This document shows positions 24,201 through 25,432 of a stretch of 25,432 nt of DNA, in pieces. The notes beneath the pieces were generated by a model that was given only the letters and a program-made list of their open reading frames with translations, had not been told where the DNA came from and searched no databases. The DNA is from UBA6120 sp964495145 (GTDB lineage Bacteria; Bacillota_I; Bacilli_A; RFN20; CAG-826): the NCBI GenBank assembly GCA_964495145.1, contig CAZBUP010000017.1, positions 1-25,432 of the forward strand. The letters are read 5' to 3'. How positions within the stretch are numbered: position 1 is the stretch's first letter; every line of letters begins with the position of its first letter. Both the position numbers and the translations under genes were made by a program.

Positions 24201-25432
24201 TCATGCCACCGGATCGTAATAATAGGCTTTGATTTTGTTGATGAACATATAGATGGCCGTGGCAAGGAAAATCGCCCCGATGATCATGATCTTGGTGAAA
24301 GCGGGATTGTACGACACTTCGGGCATTACCTGTTCTTCGATCATGAAACCGAGGGAAACCATGGCCACTAGGAACGAGATCAAGAAGGCAATGACGGTGG
24401 CTTTGGTTTCGTTTGGGTTGTTGATTTGGTCGCCGGTAGTCGCGTATTGCTCGTTTTGCGGGTTCATGATGTCGAGAATGGCGCAGTAAAGGACATGACC
24501 CACCTGGATGAAGCCGAGGCCCAGGCCCAGCAAGACGATGTTCGTTAAATCGTAATGCATGTGGGCGTCGAAGATGTAAACGGCGATCGAAAGCGAGATC
24601 AGCGACAAGACGATGTTCGGCAAGATTTTCGCCAATAGCGGAAAGACGATTTGCACCGGTTTGGTCCGTTTCATGTACCCGACCCGCCCTTCCTTGGAAT
24701 AGACGGTGGCCAAGACGCTGTTGGATGATAATAACGGCAACAGGATGATGAAGACATTGAAGGCTTGGACCATGAATTCGCCGTTGGCGTAGAGATCCAT
24801 CGAATCGAAGATTTGGTTCAAAAGCAAAACGATCAAGGGGATGGCGATATAGGTCGTCAGGAAACTATAGGTGAACGCCCCGGACCGAGAGGCCAGCCGT
24901 ATTTCTTTCACGAGGAACGACATGAACGGCGGCCAGGGTTTATTCCGCGGCTTTTGCAGGCGGATGTTTTTCTCGTATTCGAAGCTGCGGCTCGTCATTT
25001 TGATGAAAAATAAGCGCGAGAGGAAATACGTCATGAAGAAAAGGGCCGCCAAGATGGCCAGCAACGTCAAGAACACCAGGATCGGTTCTTGGTGCCAATA
25101 GGTATAATGCATCGAGGCGTCGTATTTGCCGATGACCATCACCACGATGTAATAGACCGGCAAAAAAGCCGTTTGGAAAAAGGTGGTGATATTGGTCAAC
25201 AGGTTTTTGATCGGTCCCCAATAATTGATGACGTTGATCTCTTCGGGGATGATCAAAATCACGCGCACGATCAAATAAACGAATCCGGCCACGAGCAAAG
25301 TCGAAAACAGATTTTTGAAAAACGGCGCCCGGGCAAAAAAGCGGTTGATCAATAAGACCGGCAGTGACAGCACCACCCCGAGGACGACCGGGATCAAGGA
25401 CACGAACAGGAAGGCAAAGAACACCCAAAAAT
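24201..25432 (-). CDS. Polytopic membrane protein, ABC-exporter-permease-like (partial)
   Basis: The frame is open to the right edge (F-W-V before the GTG at 25422-25424), so the true start lies outside the window and the first residues are missing. About ten hydrophobic helices are present. A cytoplasmic loop after the fourth (KNIRLQKPRNKPWPPFMSFL) leads into VKEIRLASRSGAF, and near the end comes DIMNPQNEQYATTGDQINNPN. A KE.R..R core followed by a D.xNP...N.N motif is what I associate with large ABC-2-type exporter permeases of Bacillota. The matching ATPase would be expected upstream, beyond the edge. The substrate is unknown. The stop is 1 nt from the start of the small Ig-like protein gene. 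Confidence 0.65.
   Translation of the reverse strand, partial: FWVFFAFLFVSLIPVVLGVVLSLPVLLINRFFARAPFFKNLFSTLLVAGFVYLIVRVILIIPEEINVINYWGPIKNLLTNITTFFQTAFLPVYYIVVMVIGKYDASMHYTYWHQEPILVFLTLLAILAALFFMTYFLSRLFFIKMTSRSFEYEKNIRLQKPRNKPWPPFMSFLVKEIRLASRSGAFTYSFLTTYIAIPLIVLLLNQIFDSMDLYANGEFMVQAFNVFIILLPLLSSNSVLATVYSKEGRVGYMKRTKPVQIVFPLLAKILPNIVLSLISLSIAVYIFDAHMHYDLTNIVLLGLGLGFIQVGHVLYCAILDIMNPQNEQYATTGDQINNPNETKATVIAFLISFLVAMVSLGFMIEEQVMPEVSYNPAFTKIMIIGAIFLATAIYMFINKIKAYYYDPVA

Overview
The window looks like a chromosomal segment of a Bacillota-type bacterium, probably from the Bacilli/Erysipelotrichia side. This rests on AAGGAG-like ribosome sites, TATAAT-type promoters, LxGC lipoproteins with serine-rich stalks and RpiR-type regulation. 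TGA is used as a stop codon by several genes, so the code is standard and not the Mycoplasma one. No rRNA, tRNA, CRISPR array, transposase or phage gene was seen. Genus and species cannot be read from the sequence.

Layout. (1) 1-317 is the C-terminal end of a surface protein with a serine-rich stalk and membrane anchor. (2) 357-2578 is a leftward tdh-kbl operon turning threonine into glycine and acetyl-CoA, with a well-formed promoter and a terminator buried in the end of the opposing surface-protein gene. (3) 2791-4032 is a membrane-tethered XRE-type regulator, convergent with the next block and only 6 bp from it. (4) 4039-11255 is a leftward block: lipoprotein solute-binding protein, fused double permease, ATPase, RDD-like membrane protein, CxxGKDRTG phosphatase and an RpiR/SIS regulator. 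(5) 11444-13344 holds two tandem class II aldolase paralogues, divergent from block 4 and closed by a strong terminator. (6) 13569-14531 is an AEC-family permease and 14649-16466 is the ribosome-associated GTPase TypA/BipA. (7) 16552-19004 is a secreted M6-type metalloprotease lipoprotein gene broken by a perfect 296-bp tandem duplication across its zinc site. (8) 19066-25432 is leftward: an esterase lipoprotein, a PlsC-like acyltransferase with a zinc ribbon, a large lipoprotein, a small anchored Ig-like protein and a truncated polytopic ABC-exporter-type membrane protein.

How the parts may work together. Blocks 4 and 5 look like one metabolic unit. A fused FbpB/AfuB-type importer, a sugar-phosphate-sensing RpiR regulator, a phosphatase and two aldolases fit uptake and use of a phosphorylated sugar or related organophosphate better than iron uptake, although the substrate is inferred. 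Block 8 and the protease suggest a cell surface equipped for extracellular protein and ester or glycan attack.

The most notable sequence event is the 296-bp exact duplication. Removing one copy restores a single 718-codon frame. It is either a very recent or reversible mutation or an assembly error, and reads can settle which.
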